A stretch of 64,000 bases of DNA from Micromonospora sp. CP22 (lineage in GTDB: Bacteria > Actinomycetota > Actinomycetes > Mycobacteriales > Micromonosporaceae). Under the pieces are notes generated by a model. That model did no database searches, had not been told where the DNA came from, and saw nothing but the letters and a program-made list of their open reading frames with translations. The stretch lies in the NCBI RefSeq assembly GCF_009712475.1, contig NZ_VCJO01000006.1, positions 233,568-297,567 of the forward strand, given 5' to 3'. Shown here one piece after another: positions 25,221 to 36,009 of the stretch (positions are counted from its first letter, which is position 1; each line of letters opens with the position of its first letter). The position numbers and the translations under genes were made by a program.

Positions 25221-27526
25221 GCGACCGCCATCCGGAATCGATGTCGTTCGATCCTGAGGTGCCGCCCGCCCCCGGTGACGTCGACGCCGACGAGTCACCG
25301 GCCGGCGACCGGCCGGGGGAGGAGCCACGGGCGCCGGTGACGGCCGACAGCTCACCGGCGCCGGATCCGACCGAGGAGCCTCCGGGGGTCGAGGAGATCG
25401 ACGACGTCGACGACGCCGAGGAGCCGTTGGACTCCGCTGACGTGTTGCGCCGGCTCGCCGGCCTGCTCGGCGGCGGTGCCCGCATCGACGTCGGCGACAT
25501 GCAGGTGCGGGGGCAGAACGCGACGGGTCACGGCGCGATGGCCATCGGCACGGTCAACGTGACGGCCGCGGCGGCGACCGGAGGTCGGGTCTGGTCGGAG
25601 ACGCTCAGCGAGGCGACCGTCCGGGACGTCGCCTACGCGTACGCCCCGGCCCTGAGTGATCAGCAGTTGGATCGCCAGCTGAAACAACGTCATCTGCTGT
25701 GTCTGTCCGGTCCGCCCGGCACCGGCCGCTTCACCTCGGCGATGGTCGCCTCGGCCCGTCGGCACGGCCTCGACCGGGTGGGCGTACTGGGGGTAGAACA
25801 CCTCGCCGACCTGCTCGGCAGGGACTCCGGTCCCCGGTCCGGCTGCGGTTACGTGCTGCGGGTCAGCGACGAGACGGTGCGCTCGGTGGACGGCTACATG
25901 CTCGTCGCCCTGGCGGCCCACGCCGAGACCTACGGGGTGACGCTGCTGCTGGTCGGCGACTTCTCGCGACGGATCCAGGAGCTCAGCGGCCGTGTGGTCG
26001 AACATCGGCCGGCCGGCGCTGAGGAGGTGTTCCGCGCCCGACTGCGACGCGAGTTGGCCGGGCGGTGTGTGGGCTTCTGCGCGGGCGGTTGCGACGGTGC
26101 GTGCGTGGAGCGGTATGTCGAGGAGGAGTGCGGCCGGCACCCGATGCTCACGGCGTACCTGAGCGGGGAGCCCCGGCCCCGCGAGGTGGTCGCGGTGGTG
26201 GAGGCGATCGCCCGGACGGCGCCACGCGCCGGTGCGCTCACCGACCGCCTGGCCGAGCTGCTACCTCGGCAGCTGCGCGAACGTGCCGCGCGCATCCTCG
26301 ACGCGGAGGACGACGCTGGGACCGCCGTCGGCTGGTCCGTCACCCAGGTACGGGCGTTCCGGCTCTGCTGCGCGATCCTCGCCGGCCTGACGACCTCGGA
26401 GATCCGGATCGCCGCCGACCGGCTCGTCGCCGCCGACCGGCTTCCCACCGTCGACGGGGCGGCCGGCGGCGAGCCCGCGCCGTCGAGGGCGGCTCCGGTG
26501 CGGCTGCGCGGCACCACGCTCGACGACCTGCTGGGCCCGACGCTGCGGGCGGCGGTGACGGTGTCGGACGACGACTGGAACGCCGGTGGTGTCCGTCTCC
26601 AGTTCGCGCCGGGCAGCGAGGAGTTGCGTAGCGCGGTGCTCGACGCGGCGTGGGCGGACTGGTGGGAGCCGAGAGTGCTGCTCGGCTGGCTCGCGGATCT
26701 GGTGCGCGCCGACCAGCCGGTGGTGCGGCAGGCCGCGGCCGGCGCGGTCGGCTGGACGGCGGGCCGCAACGTGCAGGCGGCCCTGGACACGGTGCGTGAG
26801 CTGGCCCGGGAGCGGCGGGCCGGCGTGCGGCAGGCGGCGGCGATCGTGCTCGTCGCGATGGCCATGCAACCCCGGCTGAGACAGCGGGTACGCGTCGAGC
26901 TGGACAGCTGGGCCGCCGGCTCGGCCGCCCACCTGCGGGACACCGTGGCCCGTGCCCACGAGCTCGGGCTGGCCCGGCTCTGGCCCGACGTGGCCCTGGT
27001 CCAGTTGCGCCTGGTGGCGTCCGCGCGGATGCAACGGTGGAACAACTCGGTGGTTCGGGGCCTGGTCGAGGTCTACCAGAGTGGTCACGCCGCGACGCTG
27101 CTGCCCGACCTGGCGGAGTGGACCCGCTCGCCCGACCGGGAGGTGCGCCTGCACGCCGCCCGGACGCTGCGGGTGCTGGCCGAACGGTGGGCACGGCCGC
27201 CCCGGGAGCAGTGGCCGGAACTGCTGGATCTCGCCCGCGTCGGGGTCGTCGCCCCGGACGACCTGGCGACGCTCTGGGCCACCTCGCTGAGTCTGCCGGA
27301 GACGGCGTACCGGGCCTGGCGGACTCTGGGGTTCTGGCTCAACCGCGCGGACGGGCAGCCGGAGGTCGCGAGCTACGTCCTGGCGCTGCTGCGACTCGTG
27401 GTGTCCGGCCGGCCACCGCTGTGCCGGCGACTCGACCACCAGCTACGGCACGTGTGGCGTTCCGTGATGCCCCGCAACGTTCTGCTCGACGAGGTCGAAC
27501 GACTGATCGGTGAGGACTACCCATGA
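25217..27526 (+). CDS. degenerate P-loop (STAND/AAA-like) protein with HEAT-like repeats and GQNA-GAMAIG motif
   Basis: A 769-residue protein with several visible parts. Residues 1-75 are acidic and Pro-rich, probably disordered. Residues 93-111 repeat the motif of the preceding cyclase-like protein (GDMQVRGQNATGHGAMAIG). A Walker A-like loop GPPGTGRFT lies at 165-173, with Arg for the usual Lys, and a Walker B-like strand VTLLLVGD at 241-248. Cysteines 284, 288, 292, 296 and 305 are evenly spaced. From about 480 to the end there are alpha-helical pairs resembling HEAT repeats (VVRQAAAGAVGWTAG, REVRLHAARTLRVLAERW). The likely role is an NTP-dependent sensor or scaffold. No named family is claimed. 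Confidence 0.8.
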   Translation: MSDRHPESMSFDPEVPPAPGDVDADESPAGDRPGEEPRAPVTADSSPAPDPTEEPPGVEEIDDVDDAEEPLDSADVLRRLAGLLGGGARIDVGDMQVRGQNATGHGAMAIGTVNVTAAAATGGRVWSETLSEATVRDVAYAYAPALSDQQLDRQLKQRHLLCLSGPPGTGRFTSAMVASARRHGLDRVGVLGVEHLADLLGRDSGPRSGCGYVLRVSDETVRSVDGYMLVALAAHAETYGVTLLLVGDFSRRIQELSGRVVEHRPAGAEEVFRARLRRELAGRCVGFCAGGCDGACVERYVEEECGRHPMLTAYLSGEPRPREVVAVVEAIARTAPRAGALTDRLAELLPRQLRERAARILDAEDDAGTAVGWSVTQVRAFRLCCAILAGLTTSEIRIAADRLVAADRLPTVDGAAGGEPAPSRAAPVRLRGTTLDDLLGPTLRAAVTVSDDDWNAGGVRLQFAPGSEELRSAVLDAAWADWWEPRVLLGWLADLVRADQPVVRQAAAGAVGWTAGRNVQAALDTVRELARERRAGVRQAAAIVLVAMAMQPRLRQRVRVELDSWAAGSAAHLRDTVARAHELGLARLWPDVALVQLRLVASARMQRWNNSVVRGLVEVYQSGHAATLLPDLAEWTRSPDREVRLHAARTLRVLAERWARPPREQWPELLDLARVGVVAPDDLATLWATSLSLPETAYRAWRTLGFWLNRADGQPEVASYVLALLRLVVSGRPPLCRRLDHQLRHVWRSVMPRNVLLDEVERLIGEDYP

Positions 27527-28332
27527 GCAATCAGCCCCCGGTGAATCCGGACCTACGCCCGCCCGTGCCGAGGCAGCCGCAGCGCCGTTGGTGGCACTCG
27601 ATCTTCGCCTCGCCGGCCGTGCCACGGCCGGCGGTTCGCTCCCGCGTGACCTTCCGGCAGGACGTACCGCAGCCGCTGCTGGTGCCGGCCAAGGGCGACG
27701 CCTTCGATTTCCGGCTGCACGCCGTCTACGCCTGGACCGCCTCGAACATGAGCTTCGAGGAGTTGCGCGCCCGCGCCGAGGGGCTGCTGCCCTGGGCGGG
27801 TGGGATCGTCCGGGAGAGGTCGATCGACCTTGCCCGGGAGCACGAGCCGCACCGCGCCCACGACCTGGAGCGGGCACTGAACAACCTGCTGATGCACCAG
27901 CGCTGGCCACAGGACTCGAACCTGCCGCAGTTCGGCGTCCACCTGCGGGTCAGCCCGGACGAGCGGGTACGGGAGCGGCTGCGGCCGTACTGGGAGAGGC
28001 GGATCGAGCTGGAGTGCCAGCACGAACTGCAGAAGATCCGTGCCTGGCAGGCCGACGACCTGACCCGCCGCTGGGCCGCGGTGCTGCAGAGTCTCGAGGA
28101 CGATCCGGTCACCGGACACGCCGCGCATCTGGCCGGGGCGGAGTTCGCGGAGGTCTTCCACCGGTACGTGGAGGAGCGCCGGGGCGTCATCCCGGATCTC
28201 GTGACTCTGCTGCGGGAGGCGGTGAAGGGGCACGGTGACCTTGGGCTCGGGCCGTCCGAGTACACCCAGGCCTGGGATGTCGCGCTCCGGACGTACGAGC
28301 GCCAACACGGGCTGTCGGGGCGCGCCAACTGA
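27523..28332 (+). CDS. protein of unknown function, weak SPFH-like resemblance
   Basis: A 269-residue soluble protein with no signal peptide or transmembrane helix. Residues 1-45 are Pro/Arg-rich. The centre (about 47-160) has FDFRLHAVYAWTASNMSFEELRARAEG, a helical stretch, then FGVHLRVSPDERVRERLRPYWERRIELECQHELQ, an order of strands and Arg/Glu-rich helix loosely like the SPFH/band-7 domain; this is a guess of low confidence. The ATG overlaps the P-loop gene by 4 bp, so it belongs to the same operon, which ends at a strong hairpin 4 bp after its stop. Confidence 0.75.
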   Translation: MSNQPPVNPDLRPPVPRQPQRRWWHSIFASPAVPRPAVRSRVTFRQDVPQPLLVPAKGDAFDFRLHAVYAWTASNMSFEELRARAEGLLPWAGGIVRERSIDLAREHEPHRAHDLERALNNLLMHQRWPQDSNLPQFGVHLRVSPDERVRERLRPYWERRIELECQHELQKIRAWQADDLTRRWAAVLQSLEDDPVTGHAAHLAGAEFAEVFHRYVEERRGVIPDLVTLLREAVKGHGDLGLGPSEYTQAWDVALRTYERQHGLSGRAN

Positions 28333-28335
28333 TCG

Positions 28336-28372
28336 TGCGGTGGCCCTCCCTGGCACCGGGAGGGCCACCGCA
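28336..28372 (+). terminator. strong hairpin ending the cyclase/P-loop operon
   Basis: Arms TGCGGTGGCCCTCCC and its exact complement (15 bp) enclose the loop TGGCACC, immediately after the stop at 28332. The short tail CCCCTTCATC is only weakly T-rich. It isolates the three-gene operon from argC. Confidence 0.8.
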
Positions 28373-28428
28373 CCCCTTCATCACCATGCGGCAGGCTGTA
28401 TGACCTTGCAGCGGTAGCTGGGTGCGGC

Positions 28429-28451
28429 TATTCTTCACTGCATAGTCATGC
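28429..28451 (+). promoter_or_regulatory. probable ArgR operator (ARG box) upstream of argC
   Basis: The 23 bases directly before the argC Shine-Dalgarno are AT-rich compared with their surroundings and contain TGCATA followed by TCATGC, an imperfect palindrome of the type bound by actinobacterial ArgR. A TATTCT that could serve as -10 lies at its left end, so repressor and RNA polymerase would compete. argR itself is in the same operon, so feedback control by arginine is expected. Confidence 0.55.
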
Positions 28452-28461
28452 GGAGGTGGGT

Positions 28462-29463
28462 ATGGGAATTCGGGCTGCGGTTGCCGGGGCGAGTGGCTAC
28501 GCCGGTGGTGAACTGCTCCGACTGCTCGCCGGACATCCCGAGTTCGACCTGGTCACCGCCACCGCGCACAGCCAGGCCGGGCAACGGCTCGACGCCGTCC
28601 ACCCGCAGCTGACCGGCCTGGAGGTGACGCTCGGCGAGACCACGCCGGAGGTGCTCGCCGAGGCCGACCTGGTCTTCCTCGCCCTGCCGCACGGCGAGTC
28701 GGCGGCGATCGCCGCGCAGCTGCCCGCCGGGCTGCGGATCGTGGACCTGGGGGCGGACCACCGACTCATCGACGGTGACGCCTGGACCCGCTACTACGGC
28801 GGTCGGCACGCGGGCACGTGGACCTACGGCCTGCCCGAGTTGCCCGGTCAGCGGGAGCGGATCGCCGCCGCCGACCGGGTGGCCAACACCGGCTGCTACG
28901 CGGCCACGATCACCCTCGCGCTGGCCCCGTTGATCGCCGCCGGCATCGCCCGACCCGACGACGTGGTGGTCGTCGCCGCGTCCGGCACCTCGGGCGCGGG
29001 CCGGAGCGCCAAGACCCACCTGCTGGGCAGCGAGGTGATGGGCGACATGTCGCCCTACAAGGTGGGCGCGCACCAGCACGTACCCGAGATCAAGCAGGCC
29101 ACCGGGGCTACCGGGCTGTCGTTCACTCCGGTGCTGGCGCCGATGCCGCGCGGCATCCTAGCCACGGTCACCGCGCTGCCGACCGGCGACGCCGACCCGC
29201 GTGCGGTGCTGGCGCAGGCGTACGCGGACGCACCGTTCGTGCATCTGCTGCCCGAGGGGCGGTGGCCGCACACCGCCGCCACGTTGGGCGGCAACTCCTG
29301 CCACCTTCAGGCGACCGTCGACGTCGACTCCGGCCGCCTGATCGTGGTCGCCGCTCTGGACAATCTCGGCAAGGGTGCCGCAGGCCAGGCGGTGCAGAAC
29401 GCCAATCTGATGTTCGGTCTGCCCGAGACCACGGGCCTGTCCGTGTGGGGGACCGCGCCATGA
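28462..29463 (+). CDS. argC: N-acetyl-gamma-glutamyl-phosphate reductase
   Basis: Reduces N-acetylglutamyl phosphate to the semialdehyde with NADPH, step three of arginine synthesis. The 333-residue sequence has AAVAGASGYAGGELLRLL for NADP binding, VANTGCYAATITLALAPL containing the catalytic Cys, and GAHQHVPEIKQA with the conserved His. GGAGG is five bases from the ATG at 28462; the GTG six bases upstream overlaps that Shine-Dalgarno. First gene of the arginine operon. Confidence 0.97.
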   Translation: MGIRAAVAGASGYAGGELLRLLAGHPEFDLVTATAHSQAGQRLDAVHPQLTGLEVTLGETTPEVLAEADLVFLALPHGESAAIAAQLPAGLRIVDLGADHRLIDGDAWTRYYGGRHAGTWTYGLPELPGQRERIAAADRVANTGCYAATITLALAPLIAAGIARPDDVVVVAASGTSGAGRSAKTHLLGSEVMGDMSPYKVGAHQHVPEIKQATGATGLSFTPVLAPMPRGILATVTALPTGDADPRAVLAQAYADAPFVHLLPEGRWPHTAATLGGNSCHLQATVDVDSGRLIVVAALDNLGKGAAGQAVQNANLMFGLPETTGLSVWGTAP

Positions 29464-30629
29464 CCGTGACCGCACCCGAGGGATTCCGGGCAGCCGGGGT
29501 GGCCGCCGGGCTGAAGAGCAGCGGCGCACCGGATGTGGCGTTGGTGGTCAACGACGGCCCCGACGCCGCTGTCGCCGGGGTCTTCACCACCAACCGGGTC
29601 AAGGCGGCACCGGTGCTCTGGACCGAGCAGGTCGTCCGGGGCGGCCTCGTGCGGGCCGTGGTGCTCAACTCCGGTGGTGCGAACGCCTGCACCGGCCCGG
29701 CCGGCTTCCAGGACACCCACGCCACCGCCGAGCACACCGCCGCCGCGTTGAGTTCGGCGCATCCGCACCAGATCGGCGCGGGTGAGGTGGCCGTCTGCTC
29801 CACCGGCCTGATCGGCGTGCGGCTGCCGATGCCGACCCTGCTCGACGGTGTGGACGCCGCCACGCGAGGACTCTCCCGCGAGGGTGGACCAGCCGCCGCA
29901 GAGGCGATCATGACGACGGACACCCGGCCGAAGACCACCGTCGTCTCCGGCGCCGGCTGGACCGTCGGCGGCATGGCCAAGGGCGCCGGCATGCTGGCTC
30001 CGGGGATGGCGACGATGCTCTGTGTCCTCACCACCGACGCGGTGGCCGGGCCGGAGACCCTCGACGCGGTGCTGCGCGCGGCCACCCGGGTCACCTTCGA
30101 CCGGGTCGACTCCGACGGCTGCATGTCGACGAACGACACGGTGCTGTTGCTGGCCAGCGGTGCCTCGGGTGTCACCCCGAGCGAGGCGGACCTGGCCTCG
30201 GCGGTCACCGCCGCCTGCCACGACCTGGCCCAGCAGTTGATCGCCGACGCCGAGGGGGCCACCAAGCAGGTCGCCATCGAGGTGGTCGGTGCGGCCAGCG
30301 AGGACGACGCGGTCGAGGTGGGCCGGTCGGTGGCCCGCAACAACCTGGTGAAGACCGCGCTGTTCGGCAACGACCCGAACTGGGGTCGGATCCTCGCCGC
30401 CGTCGGCACCACCTCTGCCGCGTTCGAGCCGGACGCCGTCGACGTGGCGGTCAACGGCATCTGGGTCTGCCGGGCCGGTGCCGCCGCTGAGGACCGCTCC
30501 AAGGTCGACCTCTCCGGCCGGGACGTCACCATCCGGATCGACCTGCACACCGGCTCCGCCGAGGCGACCGTGTGGACCAACGACCTGTCGCACGCCTACG
30601 TGCACGAGAACTCGGCCTATTCAACGTGA
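29460..30629 (+). CDS. argJ: bifunctional ornithine acetyltransferase / N-acetylglutamate synthase
   Basis: Transfers acetyl from N-acetylornithine to glutamate, making the pathway cyclic. The 389-residue proenzyme is self-cleaved at Ala-Thr in the motif [10 protein letters not shown], where the Thr becomes the nucleophile. Other family segments are [54 protein letters not shown] and [21 protein letters not shown]. The ATG overlaps argC by 4 bp. Its stop codon lies in the first bases of a short repeat. Confidence 0.97.
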   Translation: MTVTAPEGFRAAGVAAGLKSSGAPDVALVVNDGPDAAVAGVFTTNRVKAAPVLWTEQVVRGGLVRAVVLNSGGANACTGPAGFQDTHATAEHTAAALSSAHPHQIGAGEVAVCSTGLIGVRLPMPTLLDGVDAATRGLSREGGPAAAEAIMTTDTRPKTTVVSGAGWTVGGMAKGAGMLAPGMATMLCVLTTDAVAGPETLDAVLRAATRVTFDRVDSDGCMSTNDTVLLLASGASGVTPSEADLASAVTAACHDLAQQLIADAEGATKQVAIEVVGAASEDDAVEVGRSVARNNLVKTALFGNDPNWGRILAAVGTTSAAFEPDAVDVAVNGIWVCRAGAAAEDRSKVDLSGRDVTIRIDLHTGSAEATVWTNDLSHAYVHENSAYST

Positions 30630-30730
30630 GCGCGAGGAACGCAGCGCAGCGGAGTCCCGCAGTGCGAGCGAAGTGTGGTGCGGTGGGCGCGAGGAACGCA
30701 GCGCAGCGGAGTCCTGCGGTCGGGAGCGAA
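30626..30730 (+). repeat. two tandem copies of a GTGAGCGCGAGGA-type junction repeat
   Basis: A 31-base unit starting GTGAGCGCGAGGAACGCAGC at 30626-30656 is repeated at 30683-30713 with one difference (GTGGGC for GTGAGC), followed each time by a variable tail ending GAGCGAA. The argJ stop TGA lies inside the first unit. The second tail provides GAAAGG, a weak ribosome-binding site for argB. Related sequences occur at 33790 and 42635. Confidence 0.8.
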
Positions 30731-30741
30731 AGGTCGGTGTG

Positions 30742-31625
30742 GTGAGCGCGAACTCGGATGTCAGCAACGCCCAGGCGAAAGCCGCCACGCTGATCGAGGC
30801 GCTGCCGTGGCTGGCCCGTTTCTCCGGCTCCACCGTCGTCATCAAGTACGGCGGCAACGCCATGGTCGACCCGGAGTTGCAGCACGCCTTCGCCGCCGAC
30901 ATGGTGTTCCTGCGCTACGTCGGGCTCAAGCCGGTGGTGGTGCACGGCGGCGGACCGCAGATCTCGGCCATGCTCGGCCGGCTCGGCATCGACAGCGAGT
31001 TCCGGGGCGGTCTCCGGGTGACCACGCCGGAGGCGATGGACGTGGTCCGGATGGTGCTGGTCGGCCAGGTCGGCCGGGAACTGGTCGGGCTGGTCAACGC
31101 GTACGGTCCGTTCGCGGTCGGTCTCTCCGGGGAGGACGCCGGGCTGTTCACCGCGGTGCGGCGGCCCGCGTACGTCGACGGGCAGCCGGTCGACGTCGGT
31201 CAGGTCGGTGACGTCGAGTCGGTGGACGTCTCGGCGGTGGACGACCTGATCGCGGCCGGTCGAATCCCGGTGATCTCCACGGTGGCGCCGGACGCGGACG
31301 GGGTGCTGCACAACCTGAACGCCGACACCGCCGCCGCCGCGCTCGCGATCGCTCTGCGGGCCCGCAAGCTGGTCGTGCTCACCGACGTGCCCGGCCTGTA
31401 CGCGAACTGGCCCGACCGGTCCAGCCTGATCAGCGAGATCAACACCGACGAGTTGGCGAAGCTGCTGCCGTCACTGGAGTCCGGCATGGTGCCGAAGATG
31501 GAGGCGTGCCTGCGGGCCGTCAACGGTGGGGTGCCGGCCGCGCACGTCGTCGACGGTCGGGTCGCCCATTCCACCCTGCTGGAAGTGTTCACCTCGGAAG
31601 GCTTCGGAACGATGGTGGTCCCCTC

Positions 31626-31629
<4 letters not shown>
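30742..31629 (+). CDS. argB: acetylglutamate kinase
   Basis: Phosphorylates N-acetylglutamate, normally the arginine-feedback-controlled step. Family segments over 295 residues: [64 protein letters not shown] and [14 protein letters not shown]. Starts GTG 30739 and 30742 are both possible and adjacent. It follows argJ after a repeat and overlaps argD by 4 bp. Confidence 0.96.
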
Positions 31630-33846
<2,217 letters not shown>

Positions 33847-34362
33847 GTGACCGCACCACTGACCCGTAGCGCCCGACACGCCCGCATCGTCGAGCTGATC
33901 CGCGAGCGGGCGGTCCGCTCGCAGACCGAGTTGGCCGAGTTGCTCGCCGACGAGGGCGTCCAGGTCACCCAGGCCACCCTCTCCCGGGACCTCAAGGAAC
34001 TCGGCGCGGTCACCGCTCGTGGCGGTGACGGCCGAGCCGTGTACGTCATCCCCGAGGACGGCCATCGCCCGCTGCGCGACGCCGAGGCGGCACCGGCCCG
34101 GCTGGTGCGGTTGCTGCGCGAGCTACTCAACGAGGTCGACTCCAGCGGCAACATCGCGGTCCTGCGTACTCCGCCGGGTGCCGCCCACTATCTGGCCAGC
34201 GCGGTGGACCGGGCGGGCCTGTCGGAGGTCGTCGGCACCATCGCCGGCGACGACACCATCTTCGTCGTGGCGCGCACCGCCGACGGTGGCGCCGCACTCG
34301 GTGAACGGCTCGCCGGCTGGGCCCGCCGGGACGACAGCGCCGAAGGGAGCGGTACGCCATGA
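33847..34362 (+). CDS. argR: arginine repressor
   Basis: Hexameric arginine-dependent repressor of the arg operon. The N-terminal winged helix (residues 6-75) has the family pattern [46 protein letters not shown]. The C-terminal oligomerisation and arginine-binding domain has [18 protein letters not shown] and [14 protein letters not shown], with the conserved GDDT. Length 171 is typical. The presence of ArgR supports the ARG box proposed before argC. Its stop overlaps a 15-codon ORF. Confidence 0.96.
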   Translation: MTAPLTRSARHARIVELIRERAVRSQTELAELLADEGVQVTQATLSRDLKELGAVTARGGDGRAVYVIPEDGHRPLRDAEAAPARLVRLLRELLNEVDSSGNIAVLRTPPGAAHYLASAVDRAGLSEVVGTIAGDDTIFVVARTADGGAALGERLAGWARRDDSAEGSGTP

Positions 34363-34406
34363 GTGAGGTCGCGTCAGACCTGGGTGCCCGGTTGGGGGAC
34401 GGCTGA
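34359..34406 (+). other. 15-codon ORF between argR and argH
   Basis: An ATG overlaps the argR stop by 4 bp in the manner of a translationally coupled gene, but the frame ends after 15 codons ([15 protein letters not shown]), just before the argH start. It may pass ribosomes to argH, or may be all that remains of a lost gene at the place where argG stands in several actinobacteria. No evidence for a functional peptide. Confidence 0.35.
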
Positions 34407-34408
34407 TC

Positions 34409-35884
34409 GTGGGGACCACAATTGACCGGGTGGACGACAAGAGCTTGACCGAGAACAGCGCAGCGGCCAACCGGACGAGCCTGTGGGGAGGCCGGTTCGC
34501 CGGTGGCCCGTCGGAGGCGCTCGCCCGACTGTCGGTGAGCGTGCAGTTCGACTGGCGGCTGGCCCCGTACGACATCGCCGGATCCCGGGCGCACGCCCGG
34601 GTGCTGGCCGGTGCGGGCCTGCTCGACCCGGACGAGCTGGGCCGCATCCTCGCCGCCCTCGACGATCTGGAGGCCGCGTGCGCGTCAGGCACGTTCCGCC
34701 CCACGGTCGACGACGAGGACGTACACACCGCCCTGGAGCGTGGGCTGCTGGAGCGGCTCGGCAGCCTCGGCGGCAAGCTGCGCGCCGGGCGCTCCCGCAA
34801 CGACCAGGTCGCCACCGACCTGCGGCTCTACCTGCGTGACCACGCGCGGGGGGTGGCCGCCCGGCTGGTCGAGCTGGCCGAGGCGCTGGTGGAGCAGGCG
34901 GGGCGGCACGTGGACACCGCCGCGCCCGGTATGACGCACCTGCAACACGCCCAGCCGGTTACCTTCGGTCACTGGCTGCTGGCCCATGTGCAGCCCCTGC
35001 TGCGGGACCTGGAGCGGCTGCGCGACTGGGACCACCGTACGGCGGTCAGCCCGCTCGGCGCGGGCGCGTTGGCCGGTTCGGGGCTGCCGTTGGACCCGGT
35101 GGCGGTCTCCAAGGAACTCGGCTTCCGCACGTCCTTCGCCAACTCGATGGACGCGGTCGCCGACCGGGACTTCGTCGCCGAGTTCCTCTTCATCACCGCG
35201 ATGATCGGGGTGCACCTGTCCCGCCTCGGTGAGGAGGTGGTGCTCTGGACGTCGCAGGAGTTCGGCTGGGTGGAACTGGACGACGCCTTCGCCACCGGCT
35301 CGTCGATCATGCCGCAGAAGAAGAACGCGGACATCGCCGAACTCGCCCGGGGCAAGTCCGGCCGGCTGGTCGGTGGGTTGGTCGCGGTGCTGACCATGCT
35401 CAAGGGCCTGCCGATGACGTACGACCGGGACATGCAGGAGGACAAGGAGCCGGCCTTCGACGCGGTCGACACCCTGGAACTGCTGCTGCCGGCGCTGGCC
35501 GGGATGATCTCCACGATGACGGTACGCGTCGACCGCCTGGTCGCCGCCGCGCCGGTGGGCTTCTCCCTGGCCACCGAGATCGCCGACTGGCTGGTCCGCA
35601 ACGGCGTGCCGTTCCGGGACGCCCACGAGATCACCGGCAAGCTGGTGGCGCTCTGTGCGGCCCGGGACTGTGCCCTTGACGAGGTTTCCGACGAGGACCT
35701 GTCCGCCGTCAGCGAGCACCTCAACCCCGGCGTACGCGATGTGCTGTCGGTCCGCTCGGCGCTGGCCGCCCGGACCACGCCCGGCTCCACGGGCCCCGGC
35801 CCGGTCGGCGACCAGCTCGCCACCGCCGCCGACCAACTGGTCACCTGGCGCGAGTGGGCCAACCAACCCGTCGTCCCCCGCTGA
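34409..35884 (+). CDS. argH: argininosuccinate lyase
   Basis: Splits argininosuccinate into arginine and fumarate. The 491-residue fumarase-superfamily protein begins its conserved part at LWGGRFAGGPSEAL and has GRSRNDQVATDLRLYLRD, HLQHAQPVTFGHWLLAHVQ with the catalytic His, and the signature GSSIMPQKKNADIAELARG, then YDRDMQEDKEPAFDA. GTG 34409 or GTG 34430 may be the start. argG, which makes its substrate, is not in the window. Confidence 0.97.
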   Translation: MGTTIDRVDDKSLTENSAAANRTSLWGGRFAGGPSEALARLSVSVQFDWRLAPYDIAGSRAHARVLAGAGLLDPDELGRILAALDDLEAACASGTFRPTVDDEDVHTALERGLLERLGSLGGKLRAGRSRNDQVATDLRLYLRDHARGVAARLVELAEALVEQAGRHVDTAAPGMTHLQHAQPVTFGHWLLAHVQPLLRDLERLRDWDHRTAVSPLGAGALAGSGLPLDPVAVSKELGFRTSFANSMDAVADRDFVAEFLFITAMIGVHLSRLGEEVVLWTSQEFGWVELDDAFATGSSIMPQKKNADIAELARGKSGRLVGGLVAVLTMLKGLPMTYDRDMQEDKEPAFDAVDTLELLLPALAGMISTMTVRVDRLVAAAPVGFSLATEIADWLVRNGVPFRDAHEITGKLVALCAARDCALDEVSDEDLSAVSEHLNPGVRDVLSVRSALAARTTPGSTGPGPVGDQLATAADQLVTWREWANQPVVPR

Positions 35885-35895
35885 CCCACCCCGCC

Positions 35896-35945
35896 GCGCC
35901 TGGCTGTCGCGTGCGCCTGGCTGTCGTGCGCCTGGCTGTCGTGCG
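35896..35945 (+). repeat. three tandem copies of a 15-17 bp unit
   Basis: The unit GCGCCTGGCTGTCG occurs at 35896, 35913 and 35928, with spacing of 17 and 15 bp, directly after argH. It is not coding in a recognisable frame and seems to be a local slippage or repeat expansion. Confidence 0.75.
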
Positions 35946-36005
35946 CAACTTCAGGGATGTTGCTGTCTCCCGGCCTCGCTGAGGCAGCGACATCCCCGAA
36001 GTTGC
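35945..36005 (+). terminator. long inverted repeat after argH
   Basis: Arms of 21 bases (35945-35965, GCAACTTCAGGGATGTTGCTG, and 35985-36005) pair with only two differences, both compatible with G-U pairing in RNA, around a 19-base loop. It sits between convergent genes and probably acts as a bidirectional terminator. Its AT content is higher than its surroundings, as expected for an interspersed repeat. Confidence 0.65.
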
Positions 36006-36009
36006 TGCC

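Noticed and set aside
24384..25355. Minus-strand open frame opposite the cyclase-like gene
   Set aside because: Arg/Pro-rich, no motifs; the plus-strand protein has recognisable cyclase-like motifs and good ribosome-binding sites.
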